Source of the DNA: Verrucomicrobia bacterium UBA4286
GTDB lineage: Bacteria; Verrucomicrobiota; Kiritimatiellia; RFP12; UBA1067
Length of the DNA: 13,197 nt
Assembly (NCBI GenBank): GCA_002395905.1
Contig: DGVK01000207.1
Coordinates: 309-13,505, forward strand
Direction of reading: 5' to 3'
In this document: piece by piece, positions 1 to 6,283 of the stretch
Layout: each line of letters opens with the position of its first letter
Position numbering within the stretch: the first letter of the stretch is position 1
The notes under the pieces: generated by a model
What the model saw: only the letters and a program-made list of their open reading frames with translations
Databases searched by the model: none
Told to the model about the DNA's origin: nothing
Made by a program: the position numbers and the translations under genes

Positions 1-393
1 GAGCCGCGCCCAGAACCACACGAGAAACGCGACGGCGAGCTGTCCGGCAAGCTTCACTTTCGGCGAGAGCGAGAACTTGTCGTCCGCAAGTCCTATCGCC
101 GCCATGACGACTGCGAGCGTGCCGAGGCGAAGGAAAGTTCCTTCGCGTATGCCGGGCATGGCGTGGCGGCCCGTCGCGCAGAGGAATATCGCGAACGAGA
201 CCACCACGCCGGCGACGAGCGCGAGGCCTCCGCCGCGAGGGATCGGCACCTTGTTTATGCGGCGTGGATCGGGCCTGTCGACCATTCCGAGGCGCCGGTT
301 CATCTCGCGCACGACCGGCGTGAGCAGGAGCGTAAGCACGAAAGCGCCCAGAAAGCTGAAGGCGTAGGGGATGATCTGTTCTAGAACCTGCAT
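1..393 (-). CDS. WecA/TagO-like polyprenyl-phosphate sugar-1-phosphate transferase (GT4 family), partial
   Basis: Only the first 131 codons are present; the C-terminal part lies beyond the left edge. Family members are integral membrane enzymes that move a sugar-1-phosphate from a UDP-sugar to undecaprenyl phosphate, priming O-antigen, teichoic acid or exopolysaccharide synthesis. The fragment has an N-terminal membrane helix (about residues 8-28), then VDRPDPRRINKVPIPRGG (residues 38-55), which matches the cytoplasmic loop of WecA/TagO rather than MraY, a second helix, and the DD pair of the family motif in GLADDKFSL (Asp104-Asp105). The ATG at 391-393 lies inside the end of the exosortase gene, giving a 13-base overlap that suggests coupled translation. 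The exosortase neighbour fits exopolysaccharide or surface-protein assembly, since such genes often sit together. The substrate sugar cannot be told from this fragment. Confidence 0.88.
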   Translation of the reverse strand, partial: MQVLEQIIPYAFSFLGAFVLTLLLTPVVREMNRRLGMVDRPDPRRINKVPIPRGGGLALVAGVVVSFAIFLCATGRHAMPGIREGTFLRLGTLAVVMAAIGLADDKFSLSPKVKLAGQLAVAFLVWFWARL

Positions 394-1913
394 GACTCGC
401 AGAGCCTTTCGAGGAACGCCGCGATCGCGGCGTCAGCGGCGGTAGAGGAATTGACGGTTAGCATCACCCAGCGGTCGATGCGGTTGTGGACCGACCTGTC
501 CCACACGTCGCGGAAGATGCGCTTCATATGGGACGGCGTGCGGTAGCCGGCCTGGTTGAAGAAAGTGTAGGCGAAGCCGAGCGGCGGCGCGTCGCGACGC
601 AGAAGCGAGATGAAGCGCCAGTCGGCGCCGCCGGCCGTCGCGTCGCGGGGATCGGTCATCTGGAAGCCTTGCGACGGCAGGCACAGCTCGGGGCGGTGGA
701 TGGAGCTCTTCTTGACGCCGCCTATCACCGCAGTCACCTGGAACCAGTCGCCGCGGGCGTTGGCGTACATCCTCTTCACGAACCGGGTGTCGGCGGGAAG
801 AGTCTGCAGTTCAGCCTCGCTTGGTTCAAGCGCCCTGCTCTCGAAGCCGTCTATATCGGCAAGAACCACTTCAGGAGGCTCGCACACGACAGGTTCGGGC
901 GACTGCGCCTGATAGACCATCGCCGGCACGACAAGCGCGAGCGCAAGAGCGGTCACGACGCAGCCGGCGGCAGAAAAGCCGGCGGGGGCGGCGGGTCCGG
1001 CCGGGGGCGGCTGACCGGCGGCGGCGGACGCGGCGGCGGCGGACGCGGCGCGCCGCCCGCGGGCGAGCGCGGCGCACAGGCGGTCCAGCGCGCCGCCGCA
1101 CGCGACCATGAGTCCGATCGCGACGAGGAACACCACATAGCCCGAATAGTCGTGGTAGAAGCCCGTCGCGAACTCCTCCGAGCAGGTCATGCCGACGAGC
1201 GCGATGGTGACTATGCGCATGACATTGCCCATGATGGCGATTGGAACCGCAAGCGCGAAAAGCGCCGCGCGTCTGAGCCACGTGGGCTGGGTGAAATAGG
1301 AATAGCCCGCAGTAAGCGCGGTAAGGGCGAAAAGCGACCTCAGCCCGCTGCAAGGCTCGGCGACGTCGATCGCGAACGAGCCTGTGGAGGACATCAGCAT
1401 CGTGCCGCGGCGCACCACGTCAAGGCCGAATCCCTTGAGGAGCGCGAACGCCGTCGAGCTGGCGACCAGGCGCAGATGCACCGTGACCACGTCGAGATAC
1501 GTGGCGAGCGGCATGCAGAAGAGAAGGAACGCCGCGGCGAAGACCGTACGCTTCGCGACGCGCCAACCGAAGAAGGTCCAGCCCAGCGCCCACAGGAGCC
1601 CGGCGAAGCCGAGTATCTCGAAGCGCACCTGTATCCCTCGCGTCCCGAGAAAACCCGCCGCCAGAAACGGCAGCGTCGCGAGCAGCCCGGCAAAACTCGG
1701 CCGGCCTGCGGCGGCCGCAAGCTCGCGCCGCTCGCGCCACAGAACGTATAGAGAGAACACCGGCACGTACCAACCGTAGGACATGTCCTCCAGATGGTCG
1801 GTGAAGGTCATCGGCGCATGAACGAAGATAAGCTGGCGAAAGCCGTAGACGATCGCGGCCAGGACCACGGCGAAGGCTGCTAAGCGCGCACGGGACTCGA
1901 AGGTTCTTTTCAT
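381..1913 (-). CDS. Exosortase fused to a C-terminal EpsI domain
   Basis: The product has 510 residues. Exosortases are multi-pass membrane cysteine proteases/transpeptidases thought to cut PEP-CTERM-type sorting signals from exported proteins. Residues 1-280 are hydrophobic, with several membrane helices and the three family signatures: EPCSG (186-190, catalytic Cys188), GNVMRI (229-234, Arg233) and FYHDYSG (252-258, His254). An Ala/Pro-rich linker follows (about 286-315), then another membrane helix (about 316-333) and an EpsI-type domain with HRPELCLP at 406-413. EpsI is usually a separate gene beside the exosortase; fusions are known, for example in XrtD-type proteins. The start at 1913 is six bases after the carboxypeptidase stop and has no clear Shine-Dalgarno sequence, so translation probably follows from the gene before. 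The C-terminus overlaps the GT4 start. No protein with a PEP-CTERM-like tail is encoded in this window, so the substrates lie elsewhere. The exosortase subtype is not assigned. Confidence 0.92.
   Translation of the reverse strand: MKRTFESRARLAAFAVVLAAIVYGFRQLIFVHAPMTFTDHLEDMSYGWYVPVFSLYVLWRERRELAAAAGRPSFAGLLATLPFLAAGFLGTRGIQVRFEILGFAGLLWALGWTFFGWRVAKRTVFAAAFLLFCMPLATYLDVVTVHLRLVASSTAFALLKGFGLDVVRRGTMLMSSTGSFAIDVAEPCSGLRSLFALTALTAGYSYFTQPTWLRRAALFALAVPIAIMGNVMRIVTIALVGMTCSEEFATGFYHDYSGYVVFLVAIGLMVACGGALDRLCAALARGRRAASAAAASAAAGQPPPAGPAAPAGFSAAGCVVTALALALVVPAMVYQAQSPEPVVCEPPEVVLADIDGFESRALEPSEAELQTLPADTRFVKRMYANARGDWFQVTAVIGGVKKSSIHRPELCLPSQGFQMTDPRDATAGGADWRFISLLRRDAPPLGFAYTFFNQAGYRTPSHMKRIFRDVWDRSVHNRIDRWVMLTVNSSTAADAAIAAFLERLCESCRF
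1018..1056. repeat. GC-only low-complexity tract encoding the Ala-rich linker
   Basis: A run made almost only of G and C, with the unit GGCGGACGCGGCG repeated imperfectly, lies inside the exosortase-EpsI gene. It encodes the alanine-rich segment between the two domains. It is probably free to vary in length among relatives. Confidence 0.6.
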
Positions 1914-1919
1914 ATCACA

Positions 1920-2816
1920 TCACCAGCTCAGGGCCGAAAGAGCGTCCGACAGAAGATGGGCGGCGGTATCGTCGCGCTCCCTGGCGCTGTTCGAGCCGAG
2001 CACCACGACGACCGCGCGCGCGGAGCCGCGCCGTCCGGTGAGGACGATCGAGCTGCCGCCTGCGTCGATGTAGCCCGTCTTGAGACCGTCGACAGCCTCG
2101 GTTCCGTCGGGGTTGACGACCTTCTGTTTGTTCTTGACCATAACGTTGTTATGGTTCACAAAGGTGAGCTTCTGCCCGCGGCCGTCGGTCACGGCGCCGA
2201 TCTTCTGCGAGGTGTACTTGAAGACCTGCGGCTTCTTGACAAGCTCCAGCGCCAGTTTGAGCTGGTCGCGGCAGGTCGTCACGTTGAACGACTTCCACGG
2301 GTATCTGCGCACGCGGCCGTTGACGCGGGACACCGGCGGGAGCCCGTTAGGGTTGTAGTAGCGCGTGTGCGTCATGCCGAGCTCCCTGGCGCGCTCGTTC
2401 ATCCTCGCGACGAACGCGTCGAACGAACCGGCCGAGTTCACGCCGAGCGCGACCGCCGCGTCGTTGGCGCTCTTCACCATAAGAGCGAGAAGGAGGTCGT
2501 CGACCGTCATCTTTTCCCCGGGGCGGAAGTCCACCCAGCTCGGCTCGCTGAGGCGCGTCGCGTCGTCGGTGGCGCAGATGCTGTCGGTAAGAGCGTATCT
2601 GCCGGCCTCGACGTCCTCGAGGACAAGGAGCAGCGTCATCAGCTTTGTGACGCTCGCGGGATAGGCCTCGGCGTCGGCGTTGGCCTCGAACAGCACCCGT
2701 CCCGTCTTCGCGTCCGCCGAGAGCGCCCCCACATACGGAGAGGCGCGGTTCGCGAACGAGGCGAGCGCGCACAGCGCAGCGGCCGCGAAGAAAAGGACGG
2801 CTGGTTTCATGCCCAT
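1920..2816 (-). CDS. dacA: D-alanyl-D-alanine carboxypeptidase (PBP5/6 type, peptidase S11)
   Basis: A secreted penicillin-binding protein of 298 residues that removes the terminal D-Ala from peptidoglycan pentapeptides in the periplasm. Residues 3-25 form a signal peptide (Lys4, then an Ala/Leu/Phe core). All three active-site motifs are present: SVTK (Ser55 nucleophile, Lys58), SAN (116-118) and KTG (246-248). The protein ends soon after the catalytic domain, so the C-terminal beta domain and amphipathic anchor of E. coli PBP5 are absent; it is probably soluble in the periplasm. An in-frame ATG at 2849 lies inside the preceding gene and would put Arg/Pro-rich residues before the signal peptide, so I chose the ATG at 2816, one base after the upstream stop. 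The ATG at 2810 is equally possible. Neither has a strong Shine-Dalgarno sequence. Confidence 0.93.
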   Translation of the reverse strand: MGMKPAVLFFAAAALCALASFANRASPYVGALSADAKTGRVLFEANADAEAYPASVTKLMTLLLVLEDVEAGRYALTDSICATDDATRLSEPSWVDFRPGEKMTVDDLLLALMVKSANDAAVALGVNSAGSFDAFVARMNERARELGMTHTRYYNPNGLPPVSRVNGRVRRYPWKSFNVTTCRDQLKLALELVKKPQVFKYTSQKIGAVTDGRGQKLTFVNHNNVMVKNKQKVVNPDGTEAVDGLKTGYIDAGGSSIVLTGRRGSARAVVVVLGSNSARERDDTAAHLLSDALSALSW

Positions 2817-2817
2817 G

Positions 2818-3645
2818 TTACTTGAGGGTGGTCCTCGTAGCCTTGACAAGAACCTTCCACAGCGCGGCGCGGTCCTTCGCGGACAGCGCGGCCTCGCGGT
2901 TCGCCGCCTTGTTGAACGACTGCGCGATGGCGGACATCAGGCGCAGATAGAACGCCGACACCGCGACCGGTATGGCCGAAAGGAACACAAGGTTCACCTT
3001 CGTCCCGGCCCAGTCGACCCCTTCGCGGGAGACGCCCATCGCGAGAGTGAGAGCGCCGCCTTCCACCCCGCGCACATGGGGGAACGCAAGACCTTCGCCC
3101 ATGGCTGTCGAAAGGACGGCTTCGCGGTCCATCGCCGCCGAGACGAGACTGTCGGCGTTGGAAATGAAGTGGCCTTCCTCCATCGCGCCTGCGAGCTTGG
3201 CTATGGCTTCGTCGCGCGAGCACGCGCCGAGGTCGGCGACCATCAGGCTCTCGGCGCTGAAGCGCGCAATCCCGACTTTGGGGTCGTCGCGGTCGCCCTT
3301 GTCGGCGACGTTGCGCGCCGCGTCGTCGTCCTCCGAGAAAAGTATGCGTCCGCAGCTCGAACAGGTCACCAGATGCTGTCCCAGCTTCACCTGCTGGCCC
3401 TGCGCGATCGGTACCTGCATCCCGCACGCCGCGCAGCACCCGTTGGACATGGCCGCCATGACTACATGGCCCTTCTTGTACAGCCTGTCGTACACGCCTT
3501 TTACCTGCGGCTCAAGCCGGGCCTGGAGATCGGCGATCCTGTCGCTCAGACTGTCGAGCTGGCTCCCGTCGCCGGTCTGGTTGTGCTCGTCTCTTGTAAG
3601 GACTAGTTCCTGCAGCTGTCGCAGTATGTTTATCTGGCTTTTCAT
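2818..3645 (-). CDS. Zinc-ribbon protein fused to a PTS EIIA type-2 (PtsN-like) domain
   Basis: The product has 275 residues and two parts. Residues 1-60 are charged and helical, probably a coiled coil. They lead into a four-cysteine zinc ribbon, CAACG (Cys71, Cys74) and TCSSCG (Cys95, Cys98), resembling C4-type zinc-ribbon proteins that follow a coiled coil. After an acidic linker (105-125), residues 127-270 look like a type-2 EIIA domain of the PtsN/fructose family. The phosphorylatable histidine is His190 in GLAFPHVRG, and the later segment YLRLMSAIAQ matches the family helix. EIIA-Ntr proteins are regulators phosphorylated by EI-Ntr/NPr; no other PTS gene is in this window. The ATG at 3645 is preceded by AAGG at suitable spacing and lies 19 bases after the dtxR-like stop. 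The combination may form a phosphorylation-responsive adaptor, but its role is unknown. Confidence 0.82.
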   Translation of the reverse strand: MKSQINILRQLQELVLTRDEHNQTGDGSQLDSLSDRIADLQARLEPQVKGVYDRLYKKGHVVMAAMSNGCCAACGMQVPIAQGQQVKLGQHLVTCSSCGRILFSEDDDAARNVADKGDRDDPKVGIARFSAESLMVADLGACSRDEAIAKLAGAMEEGHFISNADSLVSAAMDREAVLSTAMGEGLAFPHVRGVEGGALTLAMGVSREGVDWAGTKVNLVFLSAIPVAVSAFYLRLMSAIAQSFNKAANREAALSAKDRAALWKVLVKATRTTLK

Positions 3646-3664
3646 TTTTTACCTTGGTTTGGTT

Positions 3665-4024
3665 TCAGTTCTTCCCCGTGAATAACCTTATCTTGTCCAG
3701 CGTTTCCGCCGAGAGTATGTGCTCCATGAGACACGCGTCCCTCTCCGCCATGCGTTGGCTCACGCCGAGTTTCGTAAGGAAGTTCGAAAGCAGCTTGTGC
3801 CTGGCAAGGATCGATTTCGCCGCCCGTCTCCCTTTCACCGTGAGATCCACGCCGCCGTAAGGCTCGTGGGTGGCGAGGTCGAGCTTCATCAGTTCGCGTA
3901 TGGCCTTCACGACGCTCGGCATCGTGACACCGAGCGACTTCGCGATGTCGCGCACCTGCGCAATGCGGTGCTCGACTATCAGGTTGTAGATCGTTTCGAG
4001 GTAGTCTTCCAGGCTCTGTGTCAT
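3665..4024 (-). CDS. DtxR/MntR-family metal-dependent transcriptional repressor, short form
   Basis: The product has 119 residues. The winged helix-turn-helix fills residues 1-65 (recognition segment around GVTMPSVVKAIREL), and the metal-binding dimerisation domain fills the rest. Ligands visible by family comparison are Asp7 and Glu10 (EDYLET), His76 (RHKLL), Cys98 and Glu101-His102 (DACLMEH). Cys98 occupies the position that is Cys in DtxR/IdeR and Glu in MntR, so iron-type sensing is at least as likely as manganese. The protein stops just after the dimerisation helices; there is no SH3-like third domain, and it is shorter than MntR (142 residues). Regulators of this type repress metal uptake genes when the metal is plentiful, but no transporter is in the window. 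The gene sits 16 bases after the Gfo/Idh gene with only a weak ribosome binding site. Confidence 0.88.
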   Translation of the reverse strand: MTQSLEDYLETIYNLIVEHRIAQVRDIAKSLGVTMPSVVKAIRELMKLDLATHEPYGGVDLTVKGRRAAKSILARHKLLSNFLTKLGVSQRMAERDACLMEHILSAETLDKIRLFTGKN

Positions 4025-4040
4025 GGCAGCGCTTCGCCTT

Positions 4041-5117
4041 TCATTTTCCGAATGGGCTCGTCTTCTTCATGAGGTGGGAGAATTTCACCGCCTCGATTGC
4101 GTCCTCCAGCGCAAGCGGGAACGGCGTCGCCGTGCGCACGGTGTCGTAGACATGCTTCCAGAACGCCGAAAGGCCGTGAATCGTGCCCTTCGGAAGTTCG
4201 AAAGGAATGGTCTTCACCTCGAAGTTCTCGTGGAGATCCTTTATCTCGGGCGTGCGCACCGACGAGCGCCGGCGCGGGAACGAGAAACCGGGGTCGACGA
4301 CCGTCAAGGTCCCCTGTGTCGCGCCCGGCAGGACTTTGAACACGCCGCGGTCGCCGCGTATCTCAAACGACGGGCCGCGCTCCTGCGGCAGGACGCCGCC
4401 GTTGAACTCTATGTCGGCCGTGACCGGCCCGCGCGTCTTCAGACACACGTGGGCGTAGTCCTCGGCGTCGCCGAGAGCCGCGACGCGCTTCAGCTCGCTC
4501 CACATCTGGATAGGCTGCATCGGCAGGAGCTTGAGCGCCTGCAGTATGAGATCCGGCATGCCGTAATAGGCCGCGCCGCCGCCCATGCGCTTCACCGCCT
4601 GCCAGTCGTCGCGGCGCACGTAGTCCTCCTTGCGGACCTTGATCTGGTATATCTCGCCGAGCCGCGGATCGTCCATCGCAAGCTGAGCCAGCTGGAAATC
4701 GGCGTCGAAGAGGCCGCGGTGCATGACAAGAAGGCGGTTCTTCGCCTTCATAGCGGCGCCGCGCAGTATCTGCGCGTCCTCGAACGTAAGGGCTATCGGC
4801 GTCTCGAGAAGCGTCCAGTGGCCCTTCGAGAGCGACGCGAGCGCGTGCTTGACATGGTCGTTGGAGCATGTAGCTATGTCTACGAGATCTATGTCGCGCT
4901 CGTCGAGAAGGTCCTTGTACTGCCGGAACATTCGGCAGCCGGGGAAGTCGGCGGCGATGGTGTCGCGGCGCTCCCTCAGGAGGTCGCAGGCCGCCACCAC
5001 CTTGAACATGGCCGGGTGGGCCTTGAAGATCGAGTAGTGATCCGCGAGCATCGCACGCCCGAGACCTATCAGTGCGACCCGCACGGGCGGACGCTGGTAG
5101 TCTACCTTGCTTGTCAT
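4041..5117 (-). CDS. Gfo/Idh/MocA-family protein lacking the usual catalytic residues
   Basis: The product has 358 residues. Family members are usually NAD(P)-dependent sugar or polyol oxidoreductases. The N-terminal Rossmann fold is present (VALIGLGRA, residues 14-22; VVAACDL, 40-46), and the middle and end resemble the family C-terminal domain. The catalytic signatures are altered. The EKP motif reads ETP (Glu105-Thr106-Pro107), so the lysine is missing. The GGGxLxDxGxH-type motif reads GGGAAYYGMPD (179-189), which puts Tyr185 and Asp189 where Asp/Asn and His are expected in an ungapped alignment. It may bind a dinucleotide or sugar without oxidising it, or use different chemistry. The reading frame is open upstream to 5552, but that extension is the nrdR shadow. 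The ATG at 5115-5117 overlaps the nrdR stop as ATGA, so translation is probably coupled to nrdR. Confidence 0.87.
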   Translation of the reverse strand: MTSKVDYQRPPVRVALIGLGRAMLADHYSIFKAHPAMFKVVAACDLLRERRDTIAADFPGCRMFRQYKDLLDERDIDLVDIATCSNDHVKHALASLSKGHWTLLETPIALTFEDAQILRGAAMKAKNRLLVMHRGLFDADFQLAQLAMDDPRLGEIYQIKVRKEDYVRRDDWQAVKRMGGGAAYYGMPDLILQALKLLPMQPIQMWSELKRVAALGDAEDYAHVCLKTRGPVTADIEFNGGVLPQERGPSFEIRGDRGVFKVLPGATQGTLTVVDPGFSFPRRRSSVRTPEIKDLHENFEVKTIPFELPKGTIHGLSAFWKHVYDTVRTATPFPLALEDAIEAVKFSHLMKKTSPFGK

Positions 5118-5557
5118 TTCTTTACTATCTCCGTTATGGCCGAAAGGAACTGCGCAACATCCGTAAACTGCCTGTAGACGCTCGCGAAGCGTATATACGC
5201 CACCTCGTCCACCTTGTGAAGCTCGCTCATCACCAGCTCGGCGATCTTGTCGGCCGGGATCTCCTCGCCGTCGAGATTCGCCACCACATTGTCGATCATC
5301 GTGCGTATCTGCACGTCGCTCACCGGGCGCTTCCCGCACGCGCGCCTTATGGACTTGTCGACCTTTGAACGGTCGAACGGCTGACGCGAACCGTCCCGCT
5401 TGATCACAAGAACCTCGTCGCGGTCTATCTCCTCGTAGGTCGTGAAGCGGTGGCCGCACTTCATGCACTCGCGGCGGCGGCGTATGGCCGCGCCGTCGCG
5501 GGCGCTGCGCGAGTCGAGCACCTTGTCGTCGTCGACACCGCACTTCGGGCACTTCAT
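5114..5557 (-). CDS. nrdR: Transcriptional repressor NrdR
   Basis: The product has 147 residues, the normal size. It has an N-terminal zinc ribbon (Cys3, Cys6, Cys31, Cys34), the signature DSRSARDGAAIRRRREC (residues 15-31), the FTTYE segment, and an ATP-cone from about residue 46 to 136. NrdR senses ATP/dATP and represses ribonucleotide reductase operons by binding paired NrdR boxes. No ribonucleotide reductase gene is in this window. I chose the ATG at 5555-5557 because it begins MKCPKCG, the standard family start; the frame is open much further upstream only as a shadow of rnfE. Both ends are ATGA overlaps: its ATG with the rnfE stop, and its stop with the next ATG. It is therefore most likely translated as the middle member of a coupled trio. 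Identification is very secure. Confidence 0.97.
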   Translation of the reverse strand: MKCPKCGVDDDKVLDSRSARDGAAIRRRRECMKCGHRFTTYEEIDRDEVLVIKRDGSRQPFDRSKVDKSIRRACGKRPVSDVQIRTMIDNVVANLDGEEIPADKIAELVMSELHKVDEVAYIRFASVYRQFTDVAQFLSAITEIVKK

Positions 5558-6240
5558 TCGGCCGCCTTCCCTTTGCCGCACATCGTGCAGTGGCGGCAGT
5601 CCAGATTGACCGGGAGAGGCGCCGGCGCGCCGTGGCGCCTCGCGTTCCACTCGCCTATCCTGTTGATCAGCGCGAGCAGAAGACCGAGCGTTATGAAGCC
5701 GCCCGCGGGCAGAATCGCAAGCGTGACAGGGCCGGGGTTGATCCCTTTGAACGCGAGGCCTCCCCATACCGTGAGCGACCCGGCGCCGACGATCTCGCGC
5801 ACCGACGCTATCAAGGCGAGCGAGAGCGTGAAGCCCACGCCGCTTCCAAGACCGTCGGCCAGAGAGTCGAGAACGCCGTTCTTGCTCGCGAAGGCCTCGG
5901 CGCGGCCGAGGATGATGCAGTTGACGACGATGAGCGGGATGAATATCCCGAGCGACGCCGAAAGGTCGGGCAGATACGCCTGCATCAAAAGGTCTATCGC
6001 CGTGACGAACGTCGCGATGATCACGATGTAGCACGGTATGTGGACCGCGGCGGGGATCACCTTGCGCAGCGCCGAGACGAGGCCGTTGGAGCATATGAGC
6101 ACGAACGTCGCCGCAAGACCCATGCCGAGAGCGTTCTCAAGGCTGGTCGTGACGGCGAGAGTGGGGCACATCCCGAGCACCAGACGGAATATCGGGTTGT
6201 TCTTAAAAACGCCATACCAGAAAGCAAGCCATGTTTTCAT
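5554..6240 (-). CDS. rnfE: Rnf electron transport complex subunit E
   Basis: The product has 228 residues and is a six-helix membrane subunit of the Rnf complex, which couples ferredoxin:NAD+ electron transfer to ion pumping. It matches RnfE rather than NqrD: FKNNPIFRLVLGMCPTLAVT (residues 12-31), SLGIFIPLIVVNC (96-108) and GRAEAFASKNG (112-122). Cys25 and Cys108 are the conserved cysteines expected to hold the iron-sulfur cluster shared with RnfA. Unusually, the C-terminal tail ends in CRHCTMCG (Cys215, 218, 221), an extra CX2CX2C. No other rnf gene is adjacent, although these genes usually form one operon. The gene begins its own transcription unit: a strong -10 box ends nine bases from the ATG, and there is no Shine-Dalgarno sequence. 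The start is fixed by alignment of the KNNP segment close to the N-terminus. Confidence 0.94.
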   Translation of the reverse strand: MKTWLAFWYGVFKNNPIFRLVLGMCPTLAVTTSLENALGMGLAATFVLICSNGLVSALRKVIPAAVHIPCYIVIIATFVTAIDLLMQAYLPDLSASLGIFIPLIVVNCIILGRAEAFASKNGVLDSLADGLGSGVGFTLSLALIASVREIVGAGSLTVWGGLAFKGINPGPVTLAILPAGGFITLGLLLALINRIGEWNARRHGAPAPLPVNLDCRHCTMCGKGKAAE

Positions 6241-6248
6241 ACGGCGTA

Positions 6249-6263
6249 ATTATACAATATAAT
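6249..6263. repeat. Symmetric -10 element (6-bp arms, 3-bp centre)
   Basis: ATTATA, CAA, TATAAT forms a perfect inverted repeat. One arm is the rnfE -10 box; the other reads TATAAT on the plus strand, so this could act as a two-way promoter core or as a repressor site. No good plus-strand -35 is visible at 6235-6240. Confidence 0.6.
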
Positions 6264-6277
6264 GACGCGGAATGCAA
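6249..6277 (-). promoter_or_regulatory. Sigma70-type promoter of the rnfE unit
   Basis: On the minus strand, TTGCAT (6277-6272; partial match to the -35 consensus) is followed by a 17-base spacer and a perfect TATAAT (6254-6249). Transcription would be expected to start around 6241-6243, one to three bases before the rnfE ATG at 6240. The message would then be leaderless or nearly so. The -35 half is weak; the -10 half is as good as possible. Confidence 0.7.
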
Positions 6278-6283
6278 GTGGCC

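Noticed and set aside
486..1751. Long open frame on the plus strand, opposite the exosortase gene
   Set aside because: It is rich in Arg, Gly and Ala with no recognisable domain, and lies opposite a clear exosortase-EpsI gene; typical of the mirror frame in GC-rich DNA.
4023..5177. Long plus-strand open frame opposite the Gfo/Idh-like gene
   Set aside because: No motif, charge-rich mirror frame of a well-supported gene; same reasoning for the long plus-strand frames at 7880-9214, 9931-11202 and 11633-13063.
5118..5552. N-terminal extension of the Gfo/Idh-like protein to an upstream ATG
   Set aside because: The extra residues are the wrong-frame reading of nrdR; the Rossmann motif starts right after the ATG at 5117, which overlaps the nrdR stop.
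5554..6240. NqrD instead of RnfE
   Set aside because: NqrD shares the fold, but the LGMCPTLAVT and IFIPLIVVNC segments match RnfE, where NqrD has a different pattern at these places.
6249..6263. NrdR box upstream of the nrdR operon
   Set aside because: The inverted repeat is AT-rich like NrdR boxes, but it is 15 bases with a CAA centre, lacks the outer ACA/TGT bases, and only one copy is present; NrdR usually binds two spaced boxes.
6241..6283. Terminator between the hydG-like gene and rnfE
   Set aside because: No stable GC hairpin followed by a T run on the minus strand; read-through from the upstream units remains possible.
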